Assembly (NCBI RefSeq): GCF_001189295.1
Contig: NZ_CP012159.1
Coordinates: 10,931,856 to 10,995,855 of the forward strand
Direction: 5' to 3'
DNA length: 64,000 nucleotides
From: Chondromyces crocatus
GTDB lineage: Bacteria; Myxococcota_A; Polyangia; Polyangiales; Polyangiaceae
Each line of letters starts with the position of its first letter. Position 1 is the first letter of the stretch. Of this stretch, positions 18,778-28,187 are shown one piece after another. Below the pieces are notes generated by a model. It had not been told where the DNA came from and did no database searches. It worked only from the letters and a program-made list of their open reading frames with translations. The position numbers and the translations under genes are program-made.

Positions 18778-21155
18778 GGGGCGCGCTGGCGGAGGCCGAG
18801 GGTGAGCTGGCCGGTGAAGAGGCCCTGGCCTTCGTCGATTCCCTGGCCGAGGCGGACGGTGGCGCCGACGAAGGCGGGGCCGCCTGCTTCGAGGCCGAGG
18901 CCAAAGCCGACGCGCACGGCGTCGCCCTGGAGGAGGTGGGCGTCGACGGCGCTGTGGAGGCGGAGCCAGGAGATGGGCTCGTAGGTGGCGCCAGCGAGGA
19001 GGAAGCCGTGGATGGAGGGGATGGTGGCGGTGTCGTCGGTCTGGAGGCGGAGGCGGAGGCCAGCATTGGCGAGCCAGGAGAACTGGCCGAGGGCACCTGC
19101 GGCGGCGAGGGAGGGTTCGAGGCGGGTGGCCGGGCCGGCGTCGGTCAAGGGGAAGCCGACGCGCACGGCAGGGGCGAGCTCGAACGATGAGCCTTCGAGG
19201 CGGACGACGCGCATGCGGACGCCAGCCCAGCCGTTGCTGCCGAGGGTGCTGTCGCCGATGGCGGTGGAGCGGAGGGCAGCGTCGAAGCCGACGGGGCCGA
19301 AGGAGCCGGTGACGCGGGCCTGGCCCTGGCCGACCCATCCCGCGTCCGTGCGGCCGATGGCGGCGCCAGCCGCGGCGGCATTCGGAAGGGTCGGGGGGAG
19401 CCAGAGGGTGTCGAGCACGGGGGAGACGCCGAGCATGGGCATCCAGGCGCCGAGCACGGGCGGCGGGGGCTCGCGCTTCGGGACCGGGGGGGGCGGGGGC
19501 TCGGGTCGGGCCAGGGGTTCGACGTGGGTGGTGCCGAGGAGGGCACCGCGGTCGTCGATGACGTCGATGCGGACGGGCGCGGCGAGCGACGCCGGCAAGG
19601 GAAGGGTCGCCGTGAACGTGGCGACGTCGGCCGCGCGCGAGGTCGGGTCCAGCGGGAGGGTGCGCACGCCATCCGGCATGTGGACGCGAAGCTGCGGGGC
19701 GACGCGGGTGGGGACGTCGAGGCCGCTGGCGCCCGTGAGACGCACCAGGATCTGGAGGGGGACGCCTGGGGTCGCCTGGGGCGCGTCGATGGTGGCGGTG
19801 ACCGGGCGATAGACGAGGCGAATGGTGGTGGGCTCGGCCGGGGAGGCGTCCGAGGCGCCGCCACGCGCGCGGAGGTGAATGACCTCAGGCTGTCGCTGTT
19901 TGAGATCGAGGCGCTCGACGAGGGGGCCATAGGGGCCATCGTCGAGCGCCATTTCGAGGGCATTCGAGGGGCCGAGGCGGAGCACGCCATACGGGCTGGC
20001 CTCGATCTGGCGGGGGCCGATCTGGCCGCCTTGCTGGGTGGCCTGGAGGAGGTGGCCGACGCGGGTGGCGGCAATGCCGAGGTATTCTTCCTGGTCAATG
20101 GCGCGGACGCGGAGGTGATAAGCGCCGAGCGGGAGGCGCTCGCCGCGGAAGGCGAGGACGTCGGCGGCGACCTCTTCGCGGGCCACGAGGTCATTGAAAT
20201 CGGGGTCGCGGGCAATCTCGACGCGGTATGCGGTGGCGCGCGGGACGGGCTTCCAGGAGGCGGTGAAGACGCCGGCGTCGCCCTCGGTGAGGAAGATGTC
20301 CGGGCCCTGGCCGGTGGCCCAGGCGGGCGCAGGCGGGAGGGGGCGCGGAGGCGCGGGCGGGGTGGCGGGGGTGAAGCGGGTGCCGTGGTTGCGCGGGACC
20401 TCCACCGTGCGGCCGGAGGCGCTGACGCCGGCCTTGCCGTCGAAGACGGCGACGGTGGTGCGCTCGCCCTTGCGCTGCACGACGGTGTCGCGCGAGCTGG
20501 CGCTGATGCGTCCGCCGCCCTTGATGTCGACCTCGACCGTGGCGAGAGGGGTCCGGTCGGACGCGCGGCCCGAGGCGCCGGCGCCACCGCGGAGCGCGGA
20601 GAGGGCGGCCTTCACTTCGCCGTCTTCGAGCTCGACGGCGGCGGGCGGGGCGCGGGAGACGCGCGAGCGGCTGGCGGTGCCGTAGATGACCACCAGGGTG
20701 CGCGGGGAAAGGACGAGGCGGGTGCGATCGATGAACTCGATGTCGGCGCGGCCCGCGTCGAGGGTGTTCACGCTGGCGTTGGAGCCGAGGGGCATGCCGG
20801 GCGCCGCGGTGACCCAGGCGCCGCCTGGCGGCTTGGCCTTGACCTCGGGGTAGGCGCCCTTGATGCGGGCGTCCGGGATGCTGGTGACCGTGGCCGGCAG
20901 GACGAGCGTCAGGCCCTCGGGGAGCGGGGTCGCAGGTCCGCAGCCGATACGGTTATAACGGTGCAAGAGGGCGACGTGCTTGGCAGAGCCATAGACGACC
21001 TTGGCGATATCGTCACAGGTCTCGCCCTTCTGGACGCCCCATTGGATGACGGGTTCGGGATAACCGGCCGTGGGCTCCGCCGCAGACGCAGCGGTGGCGT
21101 GGCCCAGCAAGGCGGCAGCGGCGAGCGCAGTCGATACGCCTCTCGGTGAAGCCAC
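18774..21155 (-). CDS. LysM/FecR-domain envelope protein with FN3-like and beta-barrel-like parts
   Basis: 793 residues. Signal peptide ALAAAALLGHATAASAA. A LysM-like domain at about 30-80 (VQKGETCDDIAKVVYGSAKH, then LLHRYNRIG, then PLPEGLTLVLP) should bind peptidoglycan. A FecR-like domain follows at about 100-260 (VNTLDAGRADIEFIDRTRLV, then VELEDGEVKAAL, TVAVFDGKAGVSASG). A fibronectin-like segment comes next (VFTASWKPVPRATAYRVEI, then LPLGAYHLRVRAID). After a proline-rich linker the last 190 residues alternate like an outer-membrane barrel (VGFGLGLEAGGPAFVGATVRLG). I chose the GTG at 21155 because the signal peptide follows at once; no good ribosome site is seen. Divergent from the OmpA-family gene. 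Confidence 0.75.
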
Positions 21156-21205
21156 GGAAGCGTGGAAACTATCGGATCGAGATGAGCATTGCAAGGCAGG
21201 GGCGG

Positions 21206-22942
21206 ATGACCTACGAAAGAGCCATGGCGCATTGGCCGGCCCGCGTAAAATGCGTGGCAGCGTGCGCGGCAGCGATGCTCGGCGGCGCGACGGCGCACGG
21301 GCAAGAGTCCACGGCGCTCGATCGCTTCGACCCCGCTCCCGCAGGCGATGCATTCTTCACGGTGCCCTCCGCTGGGGTGCCAGGGCACCTCCAGGCCGCG
21401 GGCGCTGCAGCGATAAGCTATGCGCACCAACCGCTTTCGCTTCGACGTGAAAGCGATGAGGAAGCGCTTTCGTGGGTGAGCCGGCAGCTCGTGCTGCACG
21501 CGCTGGCGAGCGTGGAGCTGTTCGAGCGGGTGAAGGTGGATCTGGATCTGCCGTTGCTGCTCGAGCAGGGTGGGACGTCGGGTGAACTCGGCGGGCGCTC
21601 GGTGGTGGCGCCTTCAGGGGCGAGCGTGGGGGATCTGCGGGTGGGGGCGCGGGTCGCGCTGCTCGCTCAGGAGGGTGGCTATCCGGCGGCGGCGCTGCGT
21701 TTGTCGGTATGGCTCCCGACGGCCGGTGGTCGGGCATTCGCCGGCGCCGATTCTGCGCGCTTTGCTCCAGCGCTGGTGGTGGGGGGCGACCACACGCGCT
21801 GGCTGTGGTCGGTGACGGTCGGTGGGCGGCTCTCGCCGCGCTCCGAGAACAGTTTGACGGGGAGCGAGACGTTCGGGGGGGCAGCGGCCGCGCTCCGGTT
21901 CGGTGGGCTGCAGGTGGGGCCAGAGATCCTGGTGGCGGCCAGCACGGGGAGCCTGGCCGATGGGCAGGTGCGGCAAGGGTTCAGCGCAGAGGCGTTGCTG
22001 GGGGCACGCTACACGGTGGGTCCGGTGACGTTCGGCGCGGGGGGTGGACCAGGCCTGGGGCGCACACCAGGGACGCCCGCGTTCCGGGTGTTCGGCGCGA
22101 TCAGCGTGGCGGGGGAGCTGCTGGGTGGCGGGAAGGCGGACGGCGCGCTGGCGCACGGGTCGGCGGGTCGACCGGAGGAGGGGAAGGGGCGCGCGGACGA
22201 GCAGCGGAAGGGGTCGACAGGCGGCGAGGGGGCCGCGAGCGCAGGGCAGGATCAGGACGGCGACGGGGTGATGGACGCGGACGACGTGTGCCCGACGCAG
22301 GTGGGCGTGGATCAGCCGCCGCGGCGGGGTTGTCCGCCCGATCAGGACGGCGATGGGATCGCGGATGCCGACGATCGCTGTCCGACGGAGGCCGGCGTGG
22401 CGAGCACGGAGGAGGCGCGCCACGGTTGTCCACCCGACAGCGATGGCGACGGGATCGTGGACGCGCTCGATGCCTGCCCCGCCGAGCGCGGCGAGGCGAC
22501 GCAAGATCCGCAGACGAACGGGTGCCCGCGCGCGGTGCGGGTGGAGTCGTCGCAGATCGTGATCTTGCAGCAGGTGAACTTCGCGACGGGGAAGGCCGAC
22601 ATCCTGCAAGAGAGCTTCGATGTGCTGGAGCAGGTGGCGCGGGCGCTGGGGGAGCACCCGGAGATCGCGCGGGTGGCGGTGGACGGGCACACGGACGCGC
22701 AGGGGGCCGAGAAGCCGAACCTGGATCTGTCACGGCGTCGGGCGCTCTCGGTGGTGACGTGGTTGATCGAGCACGGGGTGGACGCGCGGCGGCTGGAGGC
22801 ACGCGGGTTCGGGCCGAGGCGGCCCATCGCCGACAACGCGACGGCGGGAGGGCGGGCGAAGAACCGGCGGGTGGAGTTCCAGATCCGGCGGAGGACGACC
22901 GAAGGCGCCGCCGGGTGGCGTGACGGGCCCGTGGAGGACTGA
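21206..22942 (+). CDS. OmpA-family outer-membrane protein with TSP3 calcium repeats
   Basis: 578 residues. Signal peptide (KCVAACAAAMLGGATAHGQ), then about 300 residues of barrel-like alternating strands with glycine-rich turns. Then come three thrombospondin-3-type calcium motifs (DQDGDGVMDADDVCP, DQDGDGIADADDRCP, DSDGDGIVDALDACP) and a C-terminal OmpA domain from about 450. The OmpA domain shows VNFATGKADILQESFDVLEQ, VDGHTDAQG with the peptidoglycan-binding aspartate, LSRRRALSVV and NRRVEF. It should link the outer membrane to peptidoglycan. In-frame ATGs at 21182, 21206 and 21224 are all possible; I favour 21206 because a GGGG tract lies just upstream. Confidence 0.85.
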   Translation: MTYERAMAHWPARVKCVAACAAAMLGGATAHGQESTALDRFDPAPAGDAFFTVPSAGVPGHLQAAGAAAISYAHQPLSLRRESDEEALSWVSRQLVLHALASVELFERVKVDLDLPLLLEQGGTSGELGGRSVVAPSGASVGDLRVGARVALLAQEGGYPAAALRLSVWLPTAGGRAFAGADSARFAPALVVGGDHTRWLWSVTVGGRLSPRSENSLTGSETFGGAAAALRFGGLQVGPEILVAASTGSLADGQVRQGFSAEALLGARYTVGPVTFGAGGGPGLGRTPGTPAFRVFGAISVAGELLGGGKADGALAHGSAGRPEEGKGRADEQRKGSTGGEGAASAGQDQDGDGVMDADDVCPTQVGVDQPPRRGCPPDQDGDGIADADDRCPTEAGVASTEEARHGCPPDSDGDGIVDALDACPAERGEATQDPQTNGCPRAVRVESSQIVILQQVNFATGKADILQESFDVLEQVARALGEHPEIARVAVDGHTDAQGAEKPNLDLSRRRALSVVTWLIEHGVDARRLEARGFGPRRPIADNATAGGRAKNRRVEFQIRRRTTEGAAGWRDGPVED

Positions 22943-22990
22943 AGGGCCGAGCGTGGGGCGGTGGGTGGATGCCCTGCGCCGTGCGTCGGG

Positions 22991-25414
22991 TCAGGAGGGG
23001 TCGGGGGCTCGCTCTCGTCGGGTCCCGCCGTCGCGGTCGTCGTCGTTGCAGGGGGCGACGTCGTCAGGGGCGAGGTTGGAGACGATGGCGACGAGCTCGG
23101 CAGGTTCGATGGGCTTCGCCATGTGGGCGTGGAAGCCGGCATCGAGGGCGCGGCGCTGGTCCTCGGCGCGGACGAAGGCGGTCATGGCGAGGGCCGGGAT
23201 GTCGCGCACGGCGGCGCGCTCGTCGGCGCGGACCTCGCGGATGAGGGTGTAGCCGTCCATGCCGGGCATGCCGATGTCGCTGACGAGGACGTGCGGGGGG
23301 TCGGCGCGCAAGGCCTTGAGGGCCTCGGCGCCGGAGAGCGCCGTGGTGACGGTGGCGTTCTGCTCTTCGAGGACGCGGCGGGTCAGCTCCAGGGCGTCGG
23401 GCTCGTCGTCGACGATGAGCACCTTGACGCCTTCGAGGCTGGTGCGCTCACCGCGCGGGCGCGGGGGGCGGACGCTGTGGGGGGACGACAGGGGCGCGAT
23501 GACCTCGCAGGGAAGCTCGACCTTGAAGGTGGCTCCCTGGCCGTCGCCGTTGCTCTCGGCGCGGACACGGCCGCCGTGGCGCTCGACGAGGTGCTTGACG
23601 ATGGAGAGGCCGAGGCCGAGGCCGCCGTGGCGACGCGCGGTCGAGGAGTCGGCCTGGCGGAAGCGGTCGAAGATGTGAGGGAGGATCTCGGGCGCGATGC
23701 CCTGGCCGGTGTCGCGGACGAGCAGCTCGACCCAGGCGCCGGTGCGTTCGAGGACGAGGTCGACGAGTCCGCCGCGGGGCGTGAACTTGATGGCGTTGGA
23801 GACGAGGTTGACGACGACCTGCTGGAGGCGGTTGGCGTCTCCCTGGACGGGGACGTCCATGGGCTCGATGCGCGCGCGCAGGGTGATGCCCTTGGCCGCG
23901 GCGGGGGCGCGGAGGTCGTCGAGCGCGGCGTGGACGACGGCTTCGAGGTCGATGGAGAGGACTTCGACGTGGAGCTTGCCGGTGACGATGCGGCTGACGT
24001 CGAGGAGGTCGGAGACGAGCTGCGCCTGCATGCGGGCGTTGCGCTCGATGACCTCGAGGCCCTTGTCGATCTGCTCGGGGAGGCGGGTGGGGCGCCGGAG
24101 GAGTTGGGCCCAGCCGAGGATGGCGTTGAGGGGGGTGCGCAGCTCGTGGGAGACGACGGCGACGAGCTCGTCCTTGGTGCGGCTGGCGCGCTCGGCTTCG
24201 GCGCGCGCGGCGCGCTCGCTCTCGAGGAGGACCTCGCGCTCCAGCTCGCTCTGCTTCTGCTCGGTGATGTCGATGACGGTGCCGGTGGCGGTGACGGGGC
24301 GCCCGCCGTCGCCAGTGAGGACCTGGCCACGGTTGCGGATCCAGCGGACGGCGCCGTCGGGGCGGATGATGCGGTGGACGATCTCGTAGACGCCGCACTC
24401 GCGCAGGGCGCGGTCCCAGGTGGCCTGCGCGGCGGCAAGGTCGTCGGGGTGGGTGCTGGAGAAGACCTCGAAGACGGTGGAGGCGGTGTCCTCGGCGGGA
24501 AGGCCGAGGATGCGGTTGAAGCCGGCGTCGCGGTTGTCGATGCCGCGCACGAGGTCGATGCGCCAGGTGCCGAACTCGGCGGCGTCGACGGCCTCCCGGA
24601 GGCGCTCCTTGGCGTCGCGCAGCTCGGCCTCGGCTTCCTTCCAGGAGTTGATGTCGATGATGGAGCCGATGAAGCCGAGGAACTCGCCACTGGAGCCGAA
24701 GCGGGGTCGCCCGGCGTCGATGGCCCAGCGGTAGCGGCCGTCCTTGCAGCGCAGGCGGTAGTCGATGGTGAAGGGGACCCGGCGCTCGGCGGCGAGGAGG
24801 AAGGCCTCCGAGGCCTTCGCGCGCTCGTCGGGGTGGATGGCGTCCAGCCAGCCGAAGCCGAGGCCGGCGTCCTCGGTCTGGCCCGTGAACTCGTACCAGC
24901 CGCGGCTCATGTAGACGCACTTGCTGTCGGGCCGGGTGATCCAGAGCATGGCCGGCGCGTCGTCGGCGACGGCGCGGAAGTGGATCTCTCCTTGCTGATC
25001 CTCGCGCTGCTGCTGTGCGATCCGGTCTCTCTCGACGGTGACGGCGGCGTGAGCGCGGGCGGTGTCGAGGAGGACATCCACCCGGGCGTGCAGCTCGGCG
25101 GCGGACAGGGGCGCCACCACGGCGTCGTTGGCGCCAGCGCGGAGGGCCTCCAGGCGCAGCGCGTCCGCGCCCGGCGAGAGGAGGACGAGGAGGGGCAAGG
25201 TGGCGCGGTCGCGCGAGGCGCGGACGCGCTGGCAAAGGGTGACGATGGAGGGGTCGGGCGCGTCGGCGTGGACGATGAGGCGGGCGGGTGCCTCGTCCCG
25301 CTCGAGCAGCTGGAGCGCACGCCGAGCGTCGTGGAGCACCTCGAAGCCGTGCTCCGCGGTCAACAGATCACGGACGAGAAGCGCATGCTCTGGGCTGTCT
25401 ACGATGAGCCACAC
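22991..25414 (-). CDS. Hybrid histidine kinase (receiver-like, PAS, PAS, HisKA, HATPase, receiver)
   Basis: 807 residues, cytosolic. An N-terminal receiver-like domain (1-120) has lost the phospho-acceptor region (LIVHADAPDP in place of a clear Asp site). Two PAS domains follow at about 140-260 (AMLWITRPDSKCVYMSRGWY) and 270-390. The kinase core has the H-box ELVAVVSHELRTPLNAILGW, N-box NLVSNAIKFT, G1 DTGQGIAP and G2 GGLGLGLSI. A C-terminal receiver (VKVLIVDDEPDALELTRR, phospho-Asp in VSDIGMPGMDG, lysine in AHMAKPIEP) is intact. The GTG at 25414 has GAGG 7 bases upstream. It follows the gene at 25456 by 41 bases. No DNA-binding partner is next to it. Confidence 0.9.
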   Translation of the reverse strand: MWLIVDSPEHALLVRDLLTAEHGFEVLHDARRALQLLERDEAPARLIVHADAPDPSIVTLCQRVRASRDRATLPLLVLLSPGADALRLEALRAGANDAVVAPLSAAELHARVDVLLDTARAHAAVTVERDRIAQQQREDQQGEIHFRAVADDAPAMLWITRPDSKCVYMSRGWYEFTGQTEDAGLGFGWLDAIHPDERAKASEAFLLAAERRVPFTIDYRLRCKDGRYRWAIDAGRPRFGSSGEFLGFIGSIIDINSWKEAEAELRDAKERLREAVDAAEFGTWRIDLVRGIDNRDAGFNRILGLPAEDTASTVFEVFSSTHPDDLAAAQATWDRALRECGVYEIVHRIIRPDGAVRWIRNRGQVLTGDGGRPVTATGTVIDITEQKQSELEREVLLESERAARAEAERASRTKDELVAVVSHELRTPLNAILGWAQLLRRPTRLPEQIDKGLEVIERNARMQAQLVSDLLDVSRIVTGKLHVEVLSIDLEAVVHAALDDLRAPAAAKGITLRARIEPMDVPVQGDANRLQQVVVNLVSNAIKFTPRGGLVDLVLERTGAWVELLVRDTGQGIAPEILPHIFDRFRQADSSTARRHGGLGLGLSIVKHLVERHGGRVRAESNGDGQGATFKVELPCEVIAPLSSPHSVRPPRPRGERTSLEGVKVLIVDDEPDALELTRRVLEEQNATVTTALSGAEALKALRADPPHVLVSDIGMPGMDGYTLIREVRADERAAVRDIPALAMTAFVRAEDQRRALDAGFHAHMAKPIEPAELVAIVSNLAPDDVAPCNDDDRDGGTRRERAPDPS

Positions 25415-25455
25415 GAAGCCCTCGTCAGTGCCTGGGTCTCGTGGTCCGACCAGGT

Positions 25456-26112
25456 TCAGAAGTGGCCTTGCATGACGAGCCCGGCTGTCCCGGGCCCGAC
25501 GGAGGGCGCCACCCAGATCGCGCGGTCGTCTTCTCGCTTGCGGTCACGCTCGACCTGGCTGTCACGGGGCCAGATGGCGTACGCGACGGTGAGCGCCCCT
25601 GCGACCCAGGCGCCCGCAAAGCTGACGAGGCCCAGCGTCCTGAAGGTGCTCTGTTCGCTGGTGGCCACGGGCGGTGCGCCGCCCGCCGCAGCGGTGCCGG
25701 GCTTGCCGAGGGTGAGGAAGATCATCGAGCCACCGAGGAAGGCGGCCGTGATTCCGGAGCCAACGGCGATCGTCTTCCAGCTCGGTCCAGGCTCGGCGCT
25801 GTCTCCCGAAGAGGACGACGACGCGGAAGGCGAGCCGGAGACCGCGATGTCGGCGTCCACGGTCGCCGCCGTCTGCTGGGCCGACGCTTCGGCAGCGACG
25901 GCTGCGCCAGCTGCCGTGCCCTCTTCGCGGGTCGTAGCAGCGGCCGGCTCCTGCGCTGACGTGGGCGGCGGCGTCTGCGCTGGCGTCGCCACCTGCGCAG
26001 GTGGGGCCGGTTGCGCGGGCGCTGTCGGGGGCTTCTGCGCCAGCGCTCCCCCGCTCACCGTGAGTCCTGCGACCAGCGCCGCGGCGAGAAGGCCTTTCCC
26101 CGTTCGCTGCAT
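25456..26112 (-). CDS. Secreted/membrane protein with Pro/Ala-rich N-terminus
   Basis: 218 residues, not recognised. Signal peptide (GLLAAALVAGLTVSGGALA), then a Pro/Ala/Thr/Ser-rich linker of about 90 residues. Two hydrophobic helices follow (VGSGITAAFLGGSMIFLTLG and LGLVSFAGAWVAGALTVAYA) and a short charged tail. It probably sits in the inner membrane with a periplasmic linker. The 41-base gap to the hybrid kinase suggests one transcript and a possible sensory link, which is inference. ATG at 26112. Confidence 0.65.
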   Translation of the reverse strand: MQRTGKGLLAAALVAGLTVSGGALAQKPPTAPAQPAPPAQVATPAQTPPPTSAQEPAAATTREEGTAAGAAVAAEASAQQTAATVDADIAVSGSPSASSSSSGDSAEPGPSWKTIAVGSGITAAFLGGSMIFLTLGKPGTAAAGGAPPVATSEQSTFRTLGLVSFAGAWVAGALTVAYAIWPRDSQVERDRKREDDRAIWVAPSVGPGTAGLVMQGHF

Positions 26113-26269
26113 CCGGACTCTGTAGCGAAATCGCTTGTCGATGTCGAGAATCGCCCCCTTCACGCGTGCCTCGGACAGGGGGAGATCAGCGGAGAAGGAA
26201 GAGGGGTCACCACCTGACGTCCGGGTCGTTTCCCGAGGCGGCAGTCGCTCGATCCGTTAGGTTCGGCGC

Positions 26270-28147
26270 ATGGCGTGGCGCACCTCCCTCAGGACCAAGG
26301 CGGCCGTTCTGTTCACGGTGATGACGCTCTTGCCGGTGATCGCTGCGGTGGTGTTGCTCATCGAGATCAGCCGGCGGCCAGTGCAGACGGCAGAGGAGAT
26401 GCTGCAGTCGGCGATGGTGGCCGAGGTGGAAGGCGCGGCCGCTCGCCTGGTGCGCGACGTGGAGAGCGACGCGCGGGTGGCGGCAGCCCTCTTCGCGAGC
26501 GCCGCCGACGGTGTGACGCGCGACGAGGACGCAATCACGCAGGTGCGCGCGCTGCTCGGGACGCGGGCGCTCACCGCCGCGGTGAGGCTCGAGGTCCCGG
26601 CGGCCGGGATCCACACCGTCATCCGGAAAGCGGGCGCGACGGTGGAGCCCCCGGGGAGCACACCAGCGCTCCGCGCCGAAGCCGACGAGCAGGAGGCCAC
26701 GTTCGGGCTGACAGGACCCGGGCAAGGGGTGGTGGTGGTGCGGGTGCCGGCACGTGGGGCAGATCGCCCCGCCGGCTACGTGGTCGCGGCGGTGCCGCTC
26801 GACATGCTGGTGGAAGATCTGCGCGGGATCGTGGCGCGCCGGTTCGGGGAGCAGGGCGGGAGCCTGGTGGTCGCGGCCGAGGATCGGACGGCCGTGGTCG
26901 CGGTGGGGGCGGCCGGCATCACGCAGGGGAGTGACGTGGCGCGCCTGCCCATGTTCGGGACGCTCGGCACCGACGTGGCGTGGAACAAGAGCGTCGCAGC
27001 GGTCAGTCAGTACGAGATCGATGGTCGCGCCGTGGTGGGCGCAATCCAGATCATCCCGGACTTTCGCTGGGCCGTGCTGATCTGGAGGCCGCGCGCAGAA
27101 GCGTTCGCGGCGATCCTCGACATGCAGCGAGGCGGGCTCGCGGTCGCGCTGGTGGGCGCGGTCCTGGCGATCATCGTGGGCGTCTCCGTGGGTCGGCGGT
27201 TGACGCGACCCATCCTCGACCTGGTGACGCAAGCCCGGCTCATCGGCGAGCGGCGCTGGCGCGAGCTGGGCCTGGGAGCCAGTGCCGAAGCGAGCGCGCC
27301 GGAAGGATCGGGCGCGGAGAGCAACGCGAAGGACGCCGCCGAACAGGTGATGTCTGCACCGTCAGGCACCGAGACGCCAGCACGCGCGCTCGCGGACATG
27401 GGCACGTCGCGGAGGAACGACGAGCTGGGCGAGCTGGCCACGGCGATCGGTCGGATGGCGCACGACCTGGAGGCTGGCGAGGCGGAGATCAGCCGGCAGG
27501 CGCGGCTGCGAGGGGATCTGGGGCGCTTCATGGACCGAGCGATCGTGGAGGCGATCGTGCGCGGAGAGCATCCGCTGTCGCTGGGAGGACAGCGTGCGAC
27601 GGTGACGGTGCTGTTCGCCGACGTGGTGGGCTTCACGCCGCTGGCGGAGGCGGGCAACGCCGAGCGGATCGTGGGGTTGCTGAACGAGCTGTTCTCCATG
27701 CTGACGGAGATCGTGTTTCGACACGGTGGCACCGTGGACAAATTCATCGGCGACTGCATCATGGCCGTCTGGGGTGCGCCGGTGCCGCAAGAGGATCACG
27801 CGGCGCGCGCGCTCGCCGCCGCGGAGGACATGATGCGCTTCCTCGAGGCCGCGAACGATGACTGGCGGCAGCGCTACGATGTGGAGATCCGCCTCGGGAT
27901 CGGGATCAACTCCGGAGAGGCCATCGCCGGGAACATCGGCTCCGACAAACGGATGGAATATACCGTCATCGGCGACGTCGTGAACGTCGCGGCGCGCCTC
28001 GAGTCGATCGCCACGCCGAACCAGGTGCTCGTGGCCGAGGCGACACGGGATTACGCGAAGGACGCCTTCCCGCTGAGCTACCTGGGAGAAGAAAGCCTGA
28101 CGGGGCGCAAAGGGAAAACCCGCGTGTACGCGCTCGACGCGGGCTGA
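26270..28147 (+). CDS. Class III adenylate/guanylate cyclase with periplasmic sensor and HAMP-like linker
   Basis: 625 residues. One membrane helix at about 10-31 (AAVLFTVMTLLPVIAAVVLLI), a periplasmic sensor of about 250 residues, a second helix (GGLAVALVGAVLAIIVGVSVG), a HAMP-like region interrupted by an Ala/Ser-rich insert, and a C-terminal class III cyclase from about 445. Both metal aspartates are present (TVLFADVVGFTPL and DKFIGDCIMAVWGAP), as is the transition-state region GDVVNVAARLE. It should make cAMP in response to an outside signal. The ATG at 26270 fits the helix start. The next gene, an FHA/sigma-54 activator, follows after 40 bases. Confidence 0.9.
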   Translation: MAWRTSLRTKAAVLFTVMTLLPVIAAVVLLIEISRRPVQTAEEMLQSAMVAEVEGAAARLVRDVESDARVAAALFASAADGVTRDEDAITQVRALLGTRALTAAVRLEVPAAGIHTVIRKAGATVEPPGSTPALRAEADEQEATFGLTGPGQGVVVVRVPARGADRPAGYVVAAVPLDMLVEDLRGIVARRFGEQGGSLVVAAEDRTAVVAVGAAGITQGSDVARLPMFGTLGTDVAWNKSVAAVSQYEIDGRAVVGAIQIIPDFRWAVLIWRPRAEAFAAILDMQRGGLAVALVGAVLAIIVGVSVGRRLTRPILDLVTQARLIGERRWRELGLGASAEASAPEGSGAESNAKDAAEQVMSAPSGTETPARALADMGTSRRNDELGELATAIGRMAHDLEAGEAEISRQARLRGDLGRFMDRAIVEAIVRGEHPLSLGGQRATVTVLFADVVGFTPLAEAGNAERIVGLLNELFSMLTEIVFRHGGTVDKFIGDCIMAVWGAPVPQEDHAARALAAAEDMMRFLEAANDDWRQRYDVEIRLGIGINSGEAIAGNIGSDKRMEYTVIGDVVNVAARLESIATPNQVLVAEATRDYAKDAFPLSYLGEESLTGRKGKTRVYALDAG

Positions 28148-28187
28148 CGTGCGGCGGTGAGGACGCGCGCGCGGAGGTTGTACTACG